From the NCBI RefSeq assembly GCF_051020765.1, contig NW_027469323.1:149992-213991 (forward strand): DNA of 64,000 nt, in the 5' to 3' direction. This document shows positions 62,665 through 64,000 of the stretch, piece after piece; the stretch's first letter is position 1, and each line of letters starts with the position of its first letter. The notes under the pieces were generated by a model that was not told the origin of the DNA, ran no database searches, and worked only from the letters and a program-made list of their open reading frames with translations. Position numbers and translations under genes: made by a program. The stretch comes from Lasioglossum baleicum (lineage: Eukaryota > Arthropoda > Insecta > Hymenoptera > Halictidae).

Positions 62665-64000
62665 TGTCACGTCCTGGCGGGGCTATAAGAGCAAGAGAAG
62701 AGAATACCGCGGCCCGGCTACTCTACTCTTCCACTGACTGACATTTAATAAAAGTGTTGGTCTTTTTATCAACAGACTAGGACCCGATGCCGACACCTGC
62801 ATGCAGTCTTACACAGATGAATGATGCACGCGACCCTGAAACATACGCGGTAATATGTTCCACTTACTTTTACGCTTCGCTTGTTTGTCGATTGACACGA
62901 GACATGAATTCGCAACGGATGAACAGCTACGGTTGCGCTGATGGCCTTGAATACGGTCCGCTCTGCTTGGGAGGGGTTGATCCAAATGGCTGGAAACGAC
63001 CTTCAAGGATTGACGACTGCGCCAATCTCTGTCACGTCAATATTTGACAGGAACGACCTCCAATGGTGGACAGCTGGCGGCTACGGTATTGTAGACGGAT
63101 GCGCTCGTTGAGGAAACGGGCGTGGACGCTGTACGATACCGTGAATCTAACTCACGAATATCGTCCGCGTGATTGACGATATTTTAACTAGCGAAAACGG
63201 ACGTGGACGCTGTACGATCCCGTGAATTTATCTCGCGAATATCGTCCGCGTGGTTGACGATATTTTGATTCGAGAAAACGGACGTGGATGCTGCGGAGCT
63301 TGCTATGCGAGCAAGTCTATCACTATCACGCACGTACGCGAACACGTAACAGGAAATTGAATAAGGAATACTATTCGCGAACTTTCCAGTGAGAACTCTA
63401 TCTCTAACTAACAACGTGTCACTTCAAACTACGAAGTTAGGAGCAAGGAAATAATAATTGGGATTTAGATTGACTCTGGTAAAACAAAGTATATTATAAA
63501 CGTAAAAGAATACAACGGTAAAGATGCTTATTATTAACGAAATCGAAATACGTACTAAGTACGAAATATGAAACGCAATAAAAATGTTTAATTGAATAAA
63601 CGAAGTAATGTTTGAATTAAACGAATAAGAATACGATATTACTGAATGGTATTAGGGACTGTGTCTAAACAGTATGGATTTGGAAAGATTGTGTCTAAAC
63701 AATCTGGATTTGGAAAGACTATGTCTAAATAGTCTGGACTTGGAAGATTGACGAAAACTCGACTGACCCACTCGGGTCCCCGGAGAGGACTGTGTAGAAT
63801 CGAACGTTCGTCGACGAACAACGTTCGTCCGAAAAATGCTGACTTCGCAAAAGGGGACCGTGTCCTCTTTGTGCCGGTCTTCGTCGTAAACAGCGCGATG
63901 GCCGCCGCACTAGAGTCAGCAGTTTTCGTTCCCAGTGGTGCAGGACTCGAAAATTAAGTGGTAACCATTGGCGTACCTATTTATTTATTTAAATAAATTG
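62665..64000 (-). repeat. Family A LTR, long form, partial (5' of A3)
   Basis: 1336 bp of the LTR before the window ends in the TTATTTATTTAAATAAATTG region. Carries both ~81-bp units and private changes (GCCAATCTCTG near 63024, GGGAGGGGTTG near 62969). Confidence 0.88.

Larger units (their letters stand above)
46857..64000 (-). mobile_element. A3: family A element, pol-less with env, host of A4 (cut by window edge)
   Basis: Minus strand. 3' LTR 46857-48654, protease-spacer-env, gag, then A4 (53556-62371) inserted three bases upstream of the gag ATG, leader 62376-62664, and 5' LTR from 62665 past the window end. A leader deletion removed both PBS copies: the sequence jumps from GGTTCGCGTG directly to the LTR end. 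Confidence 0.9.

Overview
The window is a eukaryotic, almost certainly insect, transposon-on-transposon cluster. I found no host gene, no rRNA and no tRNA gene. Everything I can assign belongs to three families of Ty3/Gypsy LTR retrotransposons of the env-carrying (errantivirus-like) kind, called here A, B and C. Where a primer-binding site (PBS) is visible (A and C) it is TGGCGCAGTCGGTAGGA. From memory this is complementary to the 3' end of insect tRNA-Ser, as in Drosophila 17.6/297-type elements. The Env proteins look like the Chuviridae-type glycoproteins reported in LTR elements of ants and mosquitoes, so an ant or other hymenopteran is my best guess, not a demonstrated identity.

Layout. 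1-2635: 5' end of a minus-strand A element (A0), inserted into a B-type pro-spacer-env frame. 2636-7149: spacer, env and LTR of a B element. 7150-7732: a B remnant with the integrase C-terminus. 7733-18660: a second B LTR, split by complete minus-strand element A5 (8288-17246, target duplication CGTG). 18662-42282: element C1 (two 2355-bp LTRs), split by A1 (22740-28481, duplication CCAT) and A2 (29781-38232, duplication ATAC). 42283-43044: inverted B LTR fragment. 43045-46537: C2, a gag-protease-RT fragment holding the only reverse transcriptase in the window. 46538-46856: start of another B LTR. 46857-64000: minus-strand A3, split by plus-strand A4 (53556-62371, duplication ATTG). A is the youngest layer; where I compared the two LTRs of one A element they looked identical except for the deletion in A2.

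How the parts fit. A2, A3, A4 and A5 encode Gag, then in the -1 frame a single ORF running from protease through a coding minisatellite and an unknown spacer straight into Env, with no RT, RNase H or integrase. They must borrow polymerase and integrase in trans, yet they keep intact ORFs. A1 and C1 instead carry small cysteine-rich, acidic-tailed proteins near the env position. B and C LTRs contain an ORF of their own: a basic N-terminus, a SUMO-interacting-like motif and a conserved tail. It is followed by a splice-donor-like site inside a conserved inverted repeat. B LTRs also hold a strong heat-shock element and an array of Maf/ARE-like sites.

The most novel items are the LTR-encoded protein, the cysteine-rich family, the amplified pol-less protease-Env design, and covarying hairpin arrays in the A LTR and leader. 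Coordinates are read by eye; expect a base or two of uncertainty at some boundaries.
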